Positions 1 through 5,915 of a DNA stretch of 6,069 nucleotides are shown piece after piece. Under the pieces are notes generated by a model. That model was not told where the DNA came from, did not search any database, and worked only from the letters and a program-made list of their open reading frames with translations. The position numbers and the translations under genes are program-made. Positions within the stretch are counted from its first letter, which is position 1. The number at the start of each line of letters is the position of its first letter. Origin of the DNA: an uncultured Burkholderiales bacterium. GTDB taxonomy: Bacteria; Pseudomonadota; Gammaproteobacteria; Burkholderiales; Burkholderiaceae_E. The stretch is taken from NCBI GenBank assembly GCA_903898725.1, contig CAIUGQ010000351.1:1-6069 (forward strand). Direction: 5' to 3'.

Positions 1-1
1 C

Positions 2-505
2 GCGGTCAGCACCGGCCTGCTGGCGAGCATGTCGCAGAAAGAAGCCGAAGCCGTGCTCGCGCACGAAGTGAGCCACGTCGCCAACGGCGACATGGTCACG
101 CTGACCCTGATCCAGGGCGTGGTGAACACGTTCGTCATCTTCCTGTCTCGCGTCATCGGCTACTTCGTCGACAAAGTCGTGTTCAAGACCGAGCGCGGCG
201 TGGGAATGGGCTACTACATCACCTCCTTCGTCTGCCAGATCCTGCTCGGCATTCTCGCCTCCCTGATCGTGGCCTGGTTCTCGCGCCGCCGCGAATTCCG
301 CGCCGATGCGGCTTCCGCGCATCTGCTGGGGTCGCCCACGCCCATGGTCAACGCGCTGGCGCGCCTGGGCGGGCTGAAGCCCGGCGAACTGCCGCAGTCG
401 ATGGCGGCCAGCGGCATCACCGACAAGGGCGGCATCATGGCGCTGTTCTCGACGCATCCGCCGATCGAGGAGCGCATCGCCGCGCTCCAGGCCCGGCAGC
501 AGTAA
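2..505 (+). CDS. htpX: Protease HtpX, C-terminal part (5' end outside window)
   Basis: This is the C-terminal 167 residues of HtpX, an inner-membrane zinc metalloprotease of family M48 that helps degrade damaged membrane proteins. The reading frame is open to the left edge, so the Met codon at 29 is internal. Nine in-frame residues precede it, and the family's usual N-terminal transmembrane segments are missing. The zinc-binding HEVSH motif is encoded at 62-76. The third zinc ligand is the Glu of REFRAD, whose codon is at 293-295. Two hydrophobic stretches lie between these motifs (roughly 101-169 and 212-280) and fit the paired membrane segments of HtpX. The conserved STHPP motif lies near the C-terminus. 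All active-site residues visible here are intact. The gene ends with TAA at 503-505 and is followed by an intrinsic terminator, so it is transcriptionally separate from the next gene. Known: family and activity. Inferred: the complete gene continues upstream. Confidence 0.96.
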   Translation, partial: AVSTGLLASMSQKEAEAVLAHEVSHVANGDMVTLTLIQGVVNTFVIFLSRVIGYFVDKVVFKTERGVGMGYYITSFVCQILLGILASLIVAWFSRRREFRADAASAHLLGSPTPMVNALARLGGLKPGELPQSMAASGITDKGGIMALFSTHPPIEERIAALQARQQ

Positions 506-546
506 GGCAGACGGCCGACGCCGCCGCGGGCGGCCGATGCCGGAAG

Positions 547-578
547 ACGGGCGCGACGCGAGTCGCGCCCGTTTTCTT
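547..578 (+). terminator. Intrinsic terminator of htpX
   Basis: A perfect 11-bp GC-rich stem (547-557 pairing with 562-572) encloses a GCGA tetraloop and runs directly into a T-rich tract (572-578). The flanking A residues can extend the stem through the T tract. The structure lies 41 bases past the htpX stop codon. The T tract is on the right side only, so termination is expected for plus-strand transcripts. Confidence 0.9.
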
Positions 579-650
579 GTCGGCCTCGTGTCCGTCCACC
601 GCGGCGGCGGCATCGCCCGAGCGGGCGGCGCCCCGACGGGAGGCCGCGCG

Positions 651-656
651 TAGAAT
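651..656 (+). promoter_or_regulatory. Possible -10 element (TAGAAT) of the purine operon
   Basis: TAGAAT matches the sigma-70 -10 consensus at five of six positions and is an A/T-rich island in very GC-rich DNA. It lies between the htpX terminator and the first operon gene, about 95 bases before the GTG start. No convincing -35 hexamer is seen 16-19 bases upstream, so this is only a candidate. If used, it would give a leader of roughly 85-90 bases. Confidence 0.3.
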
Positions 657-707
657 CGCGCCCCGGCACCCTCTGGGTCGCCATGCCCGAGCACGGGGCC
701 ACCGGGT

Positions 708-730
708 GCTGCAGCCGGCCCGACTGCAGC
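708..730 (+). other. Small hairpin just upstream of the ribosome binding site
   Basis: A 7-bp perfect inverted repeat (GCTGCAG at 708-714 and CTGCAGC at 724-730) surrounds a 9-base loop and ends 7 bases before the Shine-Dalgarno site. Part of the symmetry arises because CTGCAG is itself a palindrome that occurs twice. It could be a leader hairpin affecting translation or a chance structure in GC-rich DNA. No known riboswitch was recognised. Confidence 0.25.
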
Positions 731-737
731 CGTGTTC

Positions 738-742
738 GAGGA
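738..742 (+). promoter_or_regulatory. Ribosome binding site deciding the GTG start of the BMP-family gene
   Basis: GAGGA lies 8 bases before the GTG at 751, good spacing for a Shine-Dalgarno site. It favours GTG 751 over the earlier in-frame TTG at 577, which falls inside the htpX terminator and would add an implausible Arg/Ala-rich extension. Confidence 0.65.
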
Positions 743-750
743 CCAACCAC

Positions 751-1911
751 GTGAACGACGACCGTCTCGTCGAAAACCTCGCCGTCGCCGGGCCCGAAGC
801 CCCGCCACGGCGGGCCGCATTCCCCCCGCTCGCAGCCGGACTCGCCGCCGCGCTGCTGTCGGCGTCGCTGCCGCGCCGCAGCGCCGCGCAGCCCGGCAGC
901 CCGGCGAAGATGCCGCTCAGGATCGGCTTCGTGTACGTCAGCCCGCTGTCCGACGCGGGCTGGACCCATCAGCACGACCTCGGCCGACGCGAACTCGAGC
1001 AGGCGCTCGGCACCCGCGTGACCACCCGCTTCGTCGAGAAGGTCGCCGAGGGCGCCGACGCCGAGCGCGTCATCCGCGACCTCGCCGCGACCGACCACGG
1101 CCTGATCTTCGCCACCTCCTTCGGCTACATGGAGCCGACGCTGAAGGTCGCGCGCGACTTCCCCGATGTCGCCTTCGAGCACGCCTCGGGCTATCGGACC
1201 GCCGCGAACGTCGCCACCTACAACGCCCGCTTCTACGAAGGCCGCTACCTCGGCGGCGTGGTCGCCGGACGCGCGACCCGCTCGAACGTGCTCGGCTATG
1301 TCGCGGCCTTCCCGATCCCCGAGGTGCTGCAGGGCATCAACGCCTTCACGCTCGGCGCGCGCTCGGTCAACCCGAAGGCGCAGGTGCGGGTGATCTGGAC
1401 CAGCAGCTGGTTCGATCCCGGCCGCGAGCGCGATGCCGCCGTCACCCTCGCGGGGCAGGGCGCCGACGTGCTGACCCATCACACCGATTCGTCGGCGGTG
1501 CCGCAGGCCGCCGAAGCGCGCGGGGTGAGGGTGGTGGGCTACCATTCGGACATGAGCCGCGCGGCACCGAAGGCCCACCTCGTCTCGGTCACCCATCACT
1601 GGGGCCGCTACTGCGTGCAGCGTGCGCAGGCCGTGCTCGACGGCACCTGGCGCAGCCGCGCCACCTGGGGCGGCCTGAAGGACGGCATGGTGCAGGTCGG
1701 ACCGCTGGCGGGCGACCTGCCGGGCGACACCGCGACGCTGCTGCGCGCCCGCGAGGCGGATCTCGTCGCCGGGCGGCTCCATCCCTTCACCGGCCCGATC
1801 CGCGACAACGAGGGACGCGTGCGCCTGCAGAAAGGGACGATGACCGACGATGCACTGAACGGCATCGACTGGCTCGTCGACGGCGTCCTCGGCAAGGTGC
1901 CGAAGGGCTGA
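751..1911 (+). CDS. BMP/PnrA-type ABC transporter substrate-binding protein
   Basis: This 386-residue protein belongs to the BMP (basic membrane protein, Med/PnrA-like) family of periplasmic binding proteins, whose studied members bind nucleosides and related compounds for ABC import. A hydrophobic signal segment spans about residues 22-40, with a possible cleavage site after Ala45-Ala46. No lipobox Cys follows, so a soluble periplasmic protein is predicted. The mature part opens with GFVYVSP (59-65) and DAGW (68-71). It continues with EKVAEGADAERVIRDLA (96-112), an ATSFGY stretch (121-126), YNARFYEGRYLGG (157-169) and later FPIPEV and YHSDMSR, all typical of this subfamily. GTG is chosen as start because GAGGA precedes it and it leaves a complete signal peptide. 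The gene ends 5 bases before guaD, implying cotranscription and a purine-like ligand. The ATPase and permease genes that usually accompany such proteins are absent. The ligand itself is inferred. Confidence 0.9.
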   Translation: MNDDRLVENLAVAGPEAPPRRAAFPPLAAGLAAALLSASLPRRSAAQPGSPAKMPLRIGFVYVSPLSDAGWTHQHDLGRRELEQALGTRVTTRFVEKVAEGADAERVIRDLAATDHGLIFATSFGYMEPTLKVARDFPDVAFEHASGYRTAANVATYNARFYEGRYLGGVVAGRATRSNVLGYVAAFPIPEVLQGINAFTLGARSVNPKAQVRVIWTSSWFDPGRERDAAVTLAGQGADVLTHHTDSSAVPQAAEARGVRVVGYHSDMSRAAPKAHLVSVTHHWGRYCVQRAQAVLDGTWRSRATWGGLKDGMVQVGPLAGDLPGDTATLLRAREADLVAGRLHPFTGPIRDNEGRVRLQKGTMTDDALNGIDWLVDGVLGKVPKG

Positions 1912-1916
1912 ACCCC

Positions 1917-3245
1917 ATGACCACCGTCGCGATCCGAGCCGACTTCCTGCACTGCATCCGCGATCCCGGTCTCGACGGCTCGGACGCGGCTGCGGTCGAG
2001 CACGTGCGCGACGGCGTGCTGCTGATCCGCGACGGACGCATCGAGCGGCTCGAGCCGGCCGCCGTGCTGCTGCCGCAGCTCGGTCCCGACGTGGTCGTGC
2101 ACGACCGGCGCGGCATGCTGGTCGTGCCCGGCTTCGTCGACACCCATGTGCACTTCCCGCAGGTCGACGTCATCGCGAGCTACGGCTCGCAGCTGCTCGA
2201 CTGGCTGGAGCGCTACACCTTCCCCGAGGAGCAGCGCTTCGCCGACGCGGCGCACGCGCGCGCGGCCGCGTCGTTCTTCCTCGACCGGCTGCTCGAGAAC
2301 GGCACCACCACCGCGAGCGTGTTCTGCACCGTCCACCCCGGCTCGGTCGATGCGTTCTTCGCCGAGTCCGAGGCGCGCGGCCTGCTGATGGTCGCGGGCA
2401 AGTGCCTGATGGATCGCAACGCGCCCGACGGCCTGCGCGACACCCATCCGGGCGGCATCGACGAGAGCCGTGCGCTGATCGAGCGCTGGCACGGCCGCGG
2501 CCGGTCGCGCTACTCGATCACGGTGCGCTTCGCCGTCACCTCGACCGAGGCGCAGCTCGAGGCGGCCGGACGGCTCGCCGCCGAACACCCCACGGTCCAC
2601 GTCCAGAGCCATGTCGCCGAGAACCGCGACGAGGTCGCCTGGGTGGCGCGGCTCTTCCCCGAGCGGCGCAGCTACCTCGACGTCTACGACCACTACGGGC
2701 TGCTGCGGGAGCGCGCGGTCTACGCCCACTGCATCTGGCTCGACGATGCCGACCGTGCGCGGCTCGCCGCCTCGGGCACGGCCGCGTCGTTCTGCCCGAC
2801 CTCGAACCTGTTCATCGGCAGCGGCCTGTACGACCTGCGGCAGGCGATCGCCGCCGGCCACCCGATCGGGCTCGGCACCGACGTGGGCGGCGGCACCGGC
2901 TACGGCATGCTGCGAACGCTCGGCGAGGCCTACAAGGTCGAGCAGCTCCTCGGCGTCTCGCTGCACCCGGCCTACGCGCTGTACCTGGCCACGCTCGGCG
3001 GCGCGCGCTCGCTGTACGTCGACGACCGCATCGGCAGCCTGCTGCCCGGCCGCGATGCCGACCTGGCGGTGCTCGACCCCGCCGGCACGCCGCTGCTGGC
3101 GCGCCGCACCGCGCTGCGCGACGATCCCCTCGACACCTTCTTCGCGCTCGCCACGCTCGCCGACGACCGCGGTGTGCTCGAGACCTGGGCCGCGGGCGTG
3201 CCGGTGCATCGCCGCGCGGGCGCGGCACCCGTCGCGCGGCCCTGA
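1917..3245 (+). CDS. guaD: Guanine deaminase
   Basis: This 442-residue amidohydrolase-superfamily enzyme hydrolyses guanine to xanthine and ammonia in the cytoplasm. Length and motifs match GuaD. The metal ligands visible are His77 and His79 in PGFVDTHVHFPQ, His232 in QSHVAEN, His271 in AHC and Asp322 in GTDVGGG; Glu235 is the expected proton shuttle. Family-specific stretches include LLDWLERYTFPEEQRF (93-108), NGTTT (128-132), GKCLMDRNAPD (161-171) and CPTSNLFIGSGL (293-304). By comparison with human guanine deaminase as I recall it, Gln82 and Arg204 correspond to guanine-contacting residues and are kept. The two residues usually Pro around that Arg-Phe are Val203 and Val207 here. The start ATG has AAGGG 9 bases upstream, inside the end of the previous gene. 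The long open frame extending further upstream is a high-GC artefact over the BMP gene. Other substrates in this superfamily cannot be excluded, but guanine is the best call. Confidence 0.93.
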   Translation: MTTVAIRADFLHCIRDPGLDGSDAAAVEHVRDGVLLIRDGRIERLEPAAVLLPQLGPDVVVHDRRGMLVVPGFVDTHVHFPQVDVIASYGSQLLDWLERYTFPEEQRFADAAHARAAASFFLDRLLENGTTTASVFCTVHPGSVDAFFAESEARGLLMVAGKCLMDRNAPDGLRDTHPGGIDESRALIERWHGRGRSRYSITVRFAVTSTEAQLEAAGRLAAEHPTVHVQSHVAENRDEVAWVARLFPERRSYLDVYDHYGLLRERAVYAHCIWLDDADRARLAASGTAASFCPTSNLFIGSGLYDLRQAIAAGHPIGLGTDVGGGTGYGMLRTLGEAYKVEQLLGVSLHPAYALYLATLGGARSLYVDDRIGSLLPGRDADLAVLDPAGTPLLARRTALRDDPLDTFFALATLADDRGVLETWAAGVPVHRRAGAAPVARP

Positions 3246-3258
3246 GCGCCGCGCCGTC

Positions 3259-4026
3259 GTGACGAGGGGCACCGCCGTCCTCGTCCATGGTCCCTGTCTG
3301 GGGCCCTGGGTGTGGGACGACGGCCCCCACGGCCTGCGCCCTCGGCTCGAATCGCTCGGGCTGCGCTGCTTCGCCCCCGACCTGCACGAGGCCTGGCCCG
3401 CCGGCCAGTGGTCGCGTCGCGTGGCGCACCTGCCGCTGTCGCGCTACGTCGATCGGCTGCACGCGATGCTCGTGCACATCGAGGGCCCGAAGATCCTCGT
3501 CGGCCACTCCATGGGCGCGCGTGTGGTCGAGGGCCTGATCGCGCGCGGCGCGCACGACGGTGCGGTGCTGATCTCGCCGACCCCGCCCGACGGGCTGGAG
3601 GCGGCCGCCCGCGGCCTGGCCGCCCGCCACCCCGCGGCGCTCGCCCGCGCGCTCCTCGCGCGCCGCCCGCTGCTGCTGCTCGGCGAGCCCGGTCAGCCCG
3701 ATCCGGCCCGCGTGCGCGAGCTGCTGCTCGGGGCCCGGGCGTCCGAGGTGCTGGTGGCGCGCGTGGCGGCCGCGCTGCGCGACGAGTCCTTCGCCGCCTG
3801 CCTCGACTGGCTGCGGCCGCAGGCGGTGATGCGTGACGCCGGGGTGCCGGTGCTGGCGATTTCCGGCCGCGACGATCCGCTGGTGACGCCGGCCGCGCTG
3901 CGCCGCACCGCGGTCGCCTGGGACGCGGTCGCGCACGTCGTGCCGCATGCCGGCCACTGCCCGATGCTCGGCGACGGCGCCGGCATCGTCGCGCGCCACG
4001 TCGAGCGCTGGCTGTTCGACACCTGA
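3259..4026 (+). CDS. Alpha/beta-fold hydrolase, substrate unknown
   Basis: This 255-residue protein has the alpha/beta-hydrolase fold. The first strand and oxyanion-hole motif VLVHG lie at residues 7-11, and the nucleophile elbow GHSMG at 82-86 places catalytic Ser84. Asp206 in SGRDDPLV and His233 in HAGHCP complete the triad. There is no signal peptide, so a cytoplasmic esterase, lipase-like or C-C hydrolase activity is likely. The region between the elbow and the acid (about 110-190) is an Ala/Leu/Arg-rich cap of the kind that sets specificity, and I cannot read a substrate from it. GTG 3259 is chosen because no in-frame start lies close upstream and the first beta strand begins only about five residues later. 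No clear Shine-Dalgarno site is visible, so translation may be coupled to guaD, which ends 13 bases before. The position in the operon suggests a role with GuaD, but this is inference. Confidence 0.82.
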   Translation: MTRGTAVLVHGPCLGPWVWDDGPHGLRPRLESLGLRCFAPDLHEAWPAGQWSRRVAHLPLSRYVDRLHAMLVHIEGPKILVGHSMGARVVEGLIARGAHDGAVLISPTPPDGLEAAARGLAARHPAALARALLARRPLLLLGEPGQPDPARVRELLLGARASEVLVARVAAALRDESFAACLDWLRPQAVMRDAGVPVLAISGRDDPLVTPAALRRTAVAWDAVAHVVPHAGHCPMLGDGAGIVARHVERWLFDT

Positions 4027-4034
4027 ATCGTCGT

Positions 4035-4040
4035 AGGGAG
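4035..4040 (+). promoter_or_regulatory. Ribosome binding site of the dienelactone-hydrolase-family gene
   Basis: AGGGAG sits 6 bases before the ATG at 4047, in the 20-base gap after the alpha/beta hydrolase gene. It is a strong Shine-Dalgarno match and fixes the start of the next gene. It also suggests independent, efficient initiation within the operon. Confidence 0.65.
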
Positions 4041-4046
4041 AACGGA

Positions 4047-4775
4047 ATGATCGAACGGCATCTGGAGATCGCGACCCGTGACGGGTCGATGAACACCTTC
4101 GTCGTGCACCCCGATGAGGGCGGCCCCCATCCGGTGGTGCTGTTCTACATGGACGCGCCCGGCAAGCGTGAGGAGCTGCATGACATGGCCCGCCGCATCG
4201 CGTCGGTGGGCTACTACGTGGTGCTCCCCAACCTCTACTACCGAACGGTGCGGGAGTTCACGCTGGTGCGCGACGAGCCCGGCATGGCCCGGATGTTCGG
4301 GCTGATGGGCACGCTCACCAACGCGCTGGTGGCGAGCGACACCGGCGCGATGCTGGCGCTGGTCGACGACGACCCGAAGGCCGACGCCTCGCGGATCGGC
4401 GCGGTCGGCTACTGCATGAGCGGACCGTTCGTGCTGGCCGCGGCCGCGCACCATCCGCGGCTGCGCTGCGTGGCGTCCATCTACGGTGCCAACCTGGTCA
4501 CCGACCGCGAGGACTCGGCGCACCGGATGCTCGACCGCGTGCGCTGCGACACCTACTTCGCCTGCGCGGAGATCGACACCTGGGCGCCGCCGGAGACGGT
4601 GGCGACGCTGGAGGCGGCGCTCGTGCAGGCGGGCACGCCCTACCGGCTGGAGTGGTATCCCGGGGCGCAGCACGGCTTCGCGTTCCCGCAGCGGGCGGGC
4701 ATCTACGACAAGCCGAGCGCCGAGCGGCACTGGCAGCGGCTGTTCGCGCTGTTCGAGCGCAACCTCAAGCACTGA
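4047..4775 (+). CDS. Dienelactone hydrolase family protein
   Basis: This 242-residue cytoplasmic protein belongs to the DLH family (alpha/beta hydrolases with a Cys nucleophile). The elbow GYCMSG (121-126) supplies Cys123, Asp177 lies in CAEIDTWAPP, and His209 lies in the AQHGFAFP stretch, giving the Cys-Asp-His triad. Length is normal for the family. Classical dienelactone hydrolases open muconate-pathway lactones, but two positions differ from them. The usual Glu of the N-terminal QEIFG motif aligns with Asp36 in MDAPG. The substrate-binding Arg four residues after the catalytic His is Phe213. A function on some other ester, lactone or thioester is therefore more likely than true dienelactone cleavage. 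The alignment to classical enzymes is from memory. A strong ribosome binding site precedes the ATG, and the gene closes the apparent operon. No terminator hairpin is seen in the 16 bases before the convergent gene. Confidence 0.87.
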   Translation: MIERHLEIATRDGSMNTFVVHPDEGGPHPVVLFYMDAPGKREELHDMARRIASVGYYVVLPNLYYRTVREFTLVRDEPGMARMFGLMGTLTNALVASDTGAMLALVDDDPKADASRIGAVGYCMSGPFVLAAAAHHPRLRCVASIYGANLVTDREDSAHRMLDRVRCDTYFACAEIDTWAPPETVATLEAALVQAGTPYRLEWYPGAQHGFAFPQRAGIYDKPSAERHWQRLFALFERNLKH

Positions 4776-4791
4776 GCCAGACGGCCGACCC

Positions 4792-5736
4792 TCAGCCCTG
4801 CGCCAGACTCGACACCTCGTTGGTCAGCGTGGTCCGCCGCATGTCGCGCACCTCGCTCGAGCGGAACGGACGGGCGCGATGCATGGTCACGCGGTTGTCC
4901 CACATGACGAGGTCCCAGGGCCGCCAGACGTGCGCATAGACGAATCGGCGCTGAGTGGCATGCTCGTTCAGATCGCGGAGAAACGCGCGCGCTTCGGGGG
5001 TCGGCCAGCCTTCGATGGCGCCGGCATGGCTGGACAGGTAGAGCGAGTACCGGCCGGTGTTCGGATGCCGGCGCACGAGTCGCTGGCGCACCGCCGTCCA
5101 CTTGAGGCGTTCCGCCTCGGTGAAGTCATCGAAGCCGAGGAGGCCGCGCGAGTAGAGCTGGCTGTGCAGGCAGACGAGGTCCTGGATCTCGCTGCGCGTC
5201 TCGTCGTCGAGCGCGTCGTAGGCGGCGCGCATGTCGGCGAACTCGGTATTGCCACCGGCCGACGGGATCTGCCGGGCCGAGAGCAGCGAGTACTTCGCCG
5301 GCACGTCCTTGAACGAGCTGTCCGAATGCCACAGGCGGTTGCCCAGTCCGAACAGGCGCGCCCGGTTGTCCCGCGGCAGGACCTCACCGTACTTGTCCAG
5401 GTTCGAGATGTCGTTCAGCTCCATCGCGAGCCGGCGGTCCTTCACCTCGCCGATGTCGCCGGTCGCGAGTTCGAGCGGCCCGAGCTGGCGACTGAACGCC
5501 ACCTGCTGCGCGTCGTCCAGGTGCTGGTCGCGAAAGACCAGCACGCCGTAGCGATCGATCGCGGTGTGGATCGCGTCGACGTCCTCTGCGCGGAGTGGCC
5601 GCGTCAGGTCGATGCCGTGCACGATGGCCGCGAAGTCCGGCTGCCCCGACGGGTCGATGGCTTCGGCGCGCGGTCGCCGGTTGGGATCCGCGAGCGTGGC
5701 CGACGCGCTCGGTCCCGTGCCTGGATGGCTGGTCAT
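4792..5736 (-). CDS. TfdA/TauD-family Fe(II)/2-oxoglutarate-dependent dioxygenase
   Basis: This 314-residue protein is a TauD/TfdA-family oxygenase, which couples 2-oxoglutarate decarboxylation to hydroxylation of a small, usually acidic substrate and needs Fe(II). The iron ligands are His137 and Asp139 in LWHSDSSF and His286 in MWDNRVTMH. Arg297 is the likely 2-oxoglutarate-binding Arg. The 147-residue spacing from Asp139 to His286 and stretches such as GGNTEFADMRAAYDAL (161-176) and EHATQRRFVY (258-267) closely resemble TfdA, the 2,4-dichlorophenoxyacetate dioxygenase. The N-terminus is about 25 residues longer than TfdA and looks unstructured (Pro, Ser and Ala-rich). GAGGAG 9 bases before the ATG supports the start. 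There is no signal peptide, so it is cytoplasmic. Many chromosomal homologues do not degrade 2,4-D, so I do not assign tfdA. The gene runs toward the operon end and is probably transcribed from the divergent region at 5737-5915. Confidence 0.9.
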   Translation of the reverse strand: MTSHPGTGPSASATLADPNRRPRAEAIDPSGQPDFAAIVHGIDLTRPLRAEDVDAIHTAIDRYGVLVFRDQHLDDAQQVAFSRQLGPLELATGDIGEVKDRRLAMELNDISNLDKYGEVLPRDNRARLFGLGNRLWHSDSSFKDVPAKYSLLSARQIPSAGGNTEFADMRAAYDALDDETRSEIQDLVCLHSQLYSRGLLGFDDFTEAERLKWTAVRQRLVRRHPNTGRYSLYLSSHAGAIEGWPTPEARAFLRDLNEHATQRRFVYAHVWRPWDLVMWDNRVTMHRARPFRSSEVRDMRRTTLTNEVSSLAQG

Positions 5737-5745
5737 GTCTCCGAT

Positions 5746-5751
5746 CTCCTC
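5746..5751 (-). promoter_or_regulatory. Ribosome binding site of the TfdA-like gene
   Basis: Read on the minus strand, GAGGAG lies 9 bases before the ATG at 5736. It is the only well-spaced Shine-Dalgarno match near this start; a nearer GGAG is only 2 bases away and too close to serve. Confidence 0.6.
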
Positions 5752-5825
5752 GCTGAGCGCTGGCGCGCCGACCGTCTGCTTGTCGCCGAAATCTTACCGG
5801 AGCGGCAGCGCGGCGTTCCCACCGC

Positions 5826-5861
5826 CTCGCCCTCGGTCTCGCCCTCGGTCTCCGACTCGGC
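5826..5861. repeat. 12-bp tandem repeat, two exact copies plus one degenerate copy
   Basis: CTCGCCCTCGGT occurs at 5826-5837 and again at 5838-5849. A third, degenerate copy at 5850-5861 matches at 8 of 12 positions. It lies in the divergent promoter region, about 55-90 bases before the exported-protein start. It could be a slippage product or a repeated protein-binding site; nothing in the sequence decides between these. Confidence 0.6.
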
Positions 5862-5915
5862 AAGCTATGCTTCCGCGCAGCCGCGCTCCCGGCGCCTTCG
5901 AATGGACCTCCGCTC

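Larger units (their letters stand above)
5737..5915. promoter_or_regulatory. Divergent intergenic region between the TfdA-like gene and the exported-protein gene
   Basis: This 179-base stretch separates two genes transcribed away from each other, so it should carry both promoters and any operator. Weak -10-like hexamers are visible: TATGCT on the plus strand (5866-5871) and TAAGAT on the minus strand near 5791-5796. Neither has a recognisable -35 partner. The region also holds a 12-bp tandem repeat. I see no convincing terminator and no coding potential. Promoter placement is inferred from gene layout rather than from strong motifs. Confidence 0.4.

Noticed and set aside
508..519. CAGACGGCCGAC occurs two bases after the htpX stop codon and again at 4778-4789, two bases after the DLH-family stop. 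A similar inverted form lies near 5768.
   Set aside because: A rough estimate suggests a few 12-base matches are expected by chance in 6 kb of DNA this GC-rich. No hairpin or known motif is involved; only the position after stop codons is curious.
770..835. Possible twin-arginine (Tat) signal in the BMP-family protein because of Arg20-Arg21.
   Set aside because: The residues after the Arg pair do not follow the usual RRxF(L)K spacing, with Phe one place too late, so a Sec signal is the simpler reading.
214..1782. Long minus-strand open frames over htpX, the BMP gene and later genes (also 1608-3272 and 2812-4772).
   Set aside because: They are antisense shadows with no recognisable domains and biased composition, and they overlap genes with clear catalytic motifs.
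732..1916. A long open frame running through the BMP gene and joined in frame to guaD, suggesting an 837-residue fusion protein.
   Set aside because: Its translation over this stretch is an Arg/Pro/Ala-rich low-complexity string typical of an out-of-frame reading of GC-rich DNA. The BMP gene in another frame has strong family motifs, and guaD has its own ATG and ribosome binding site.
4776..4791. Search for a bidirectional terminator between the converging DLH-family and TfdA-like genes.
   Set aside because: Only 16 bases separate the stop codons, and no stem with a T tract is visible there.
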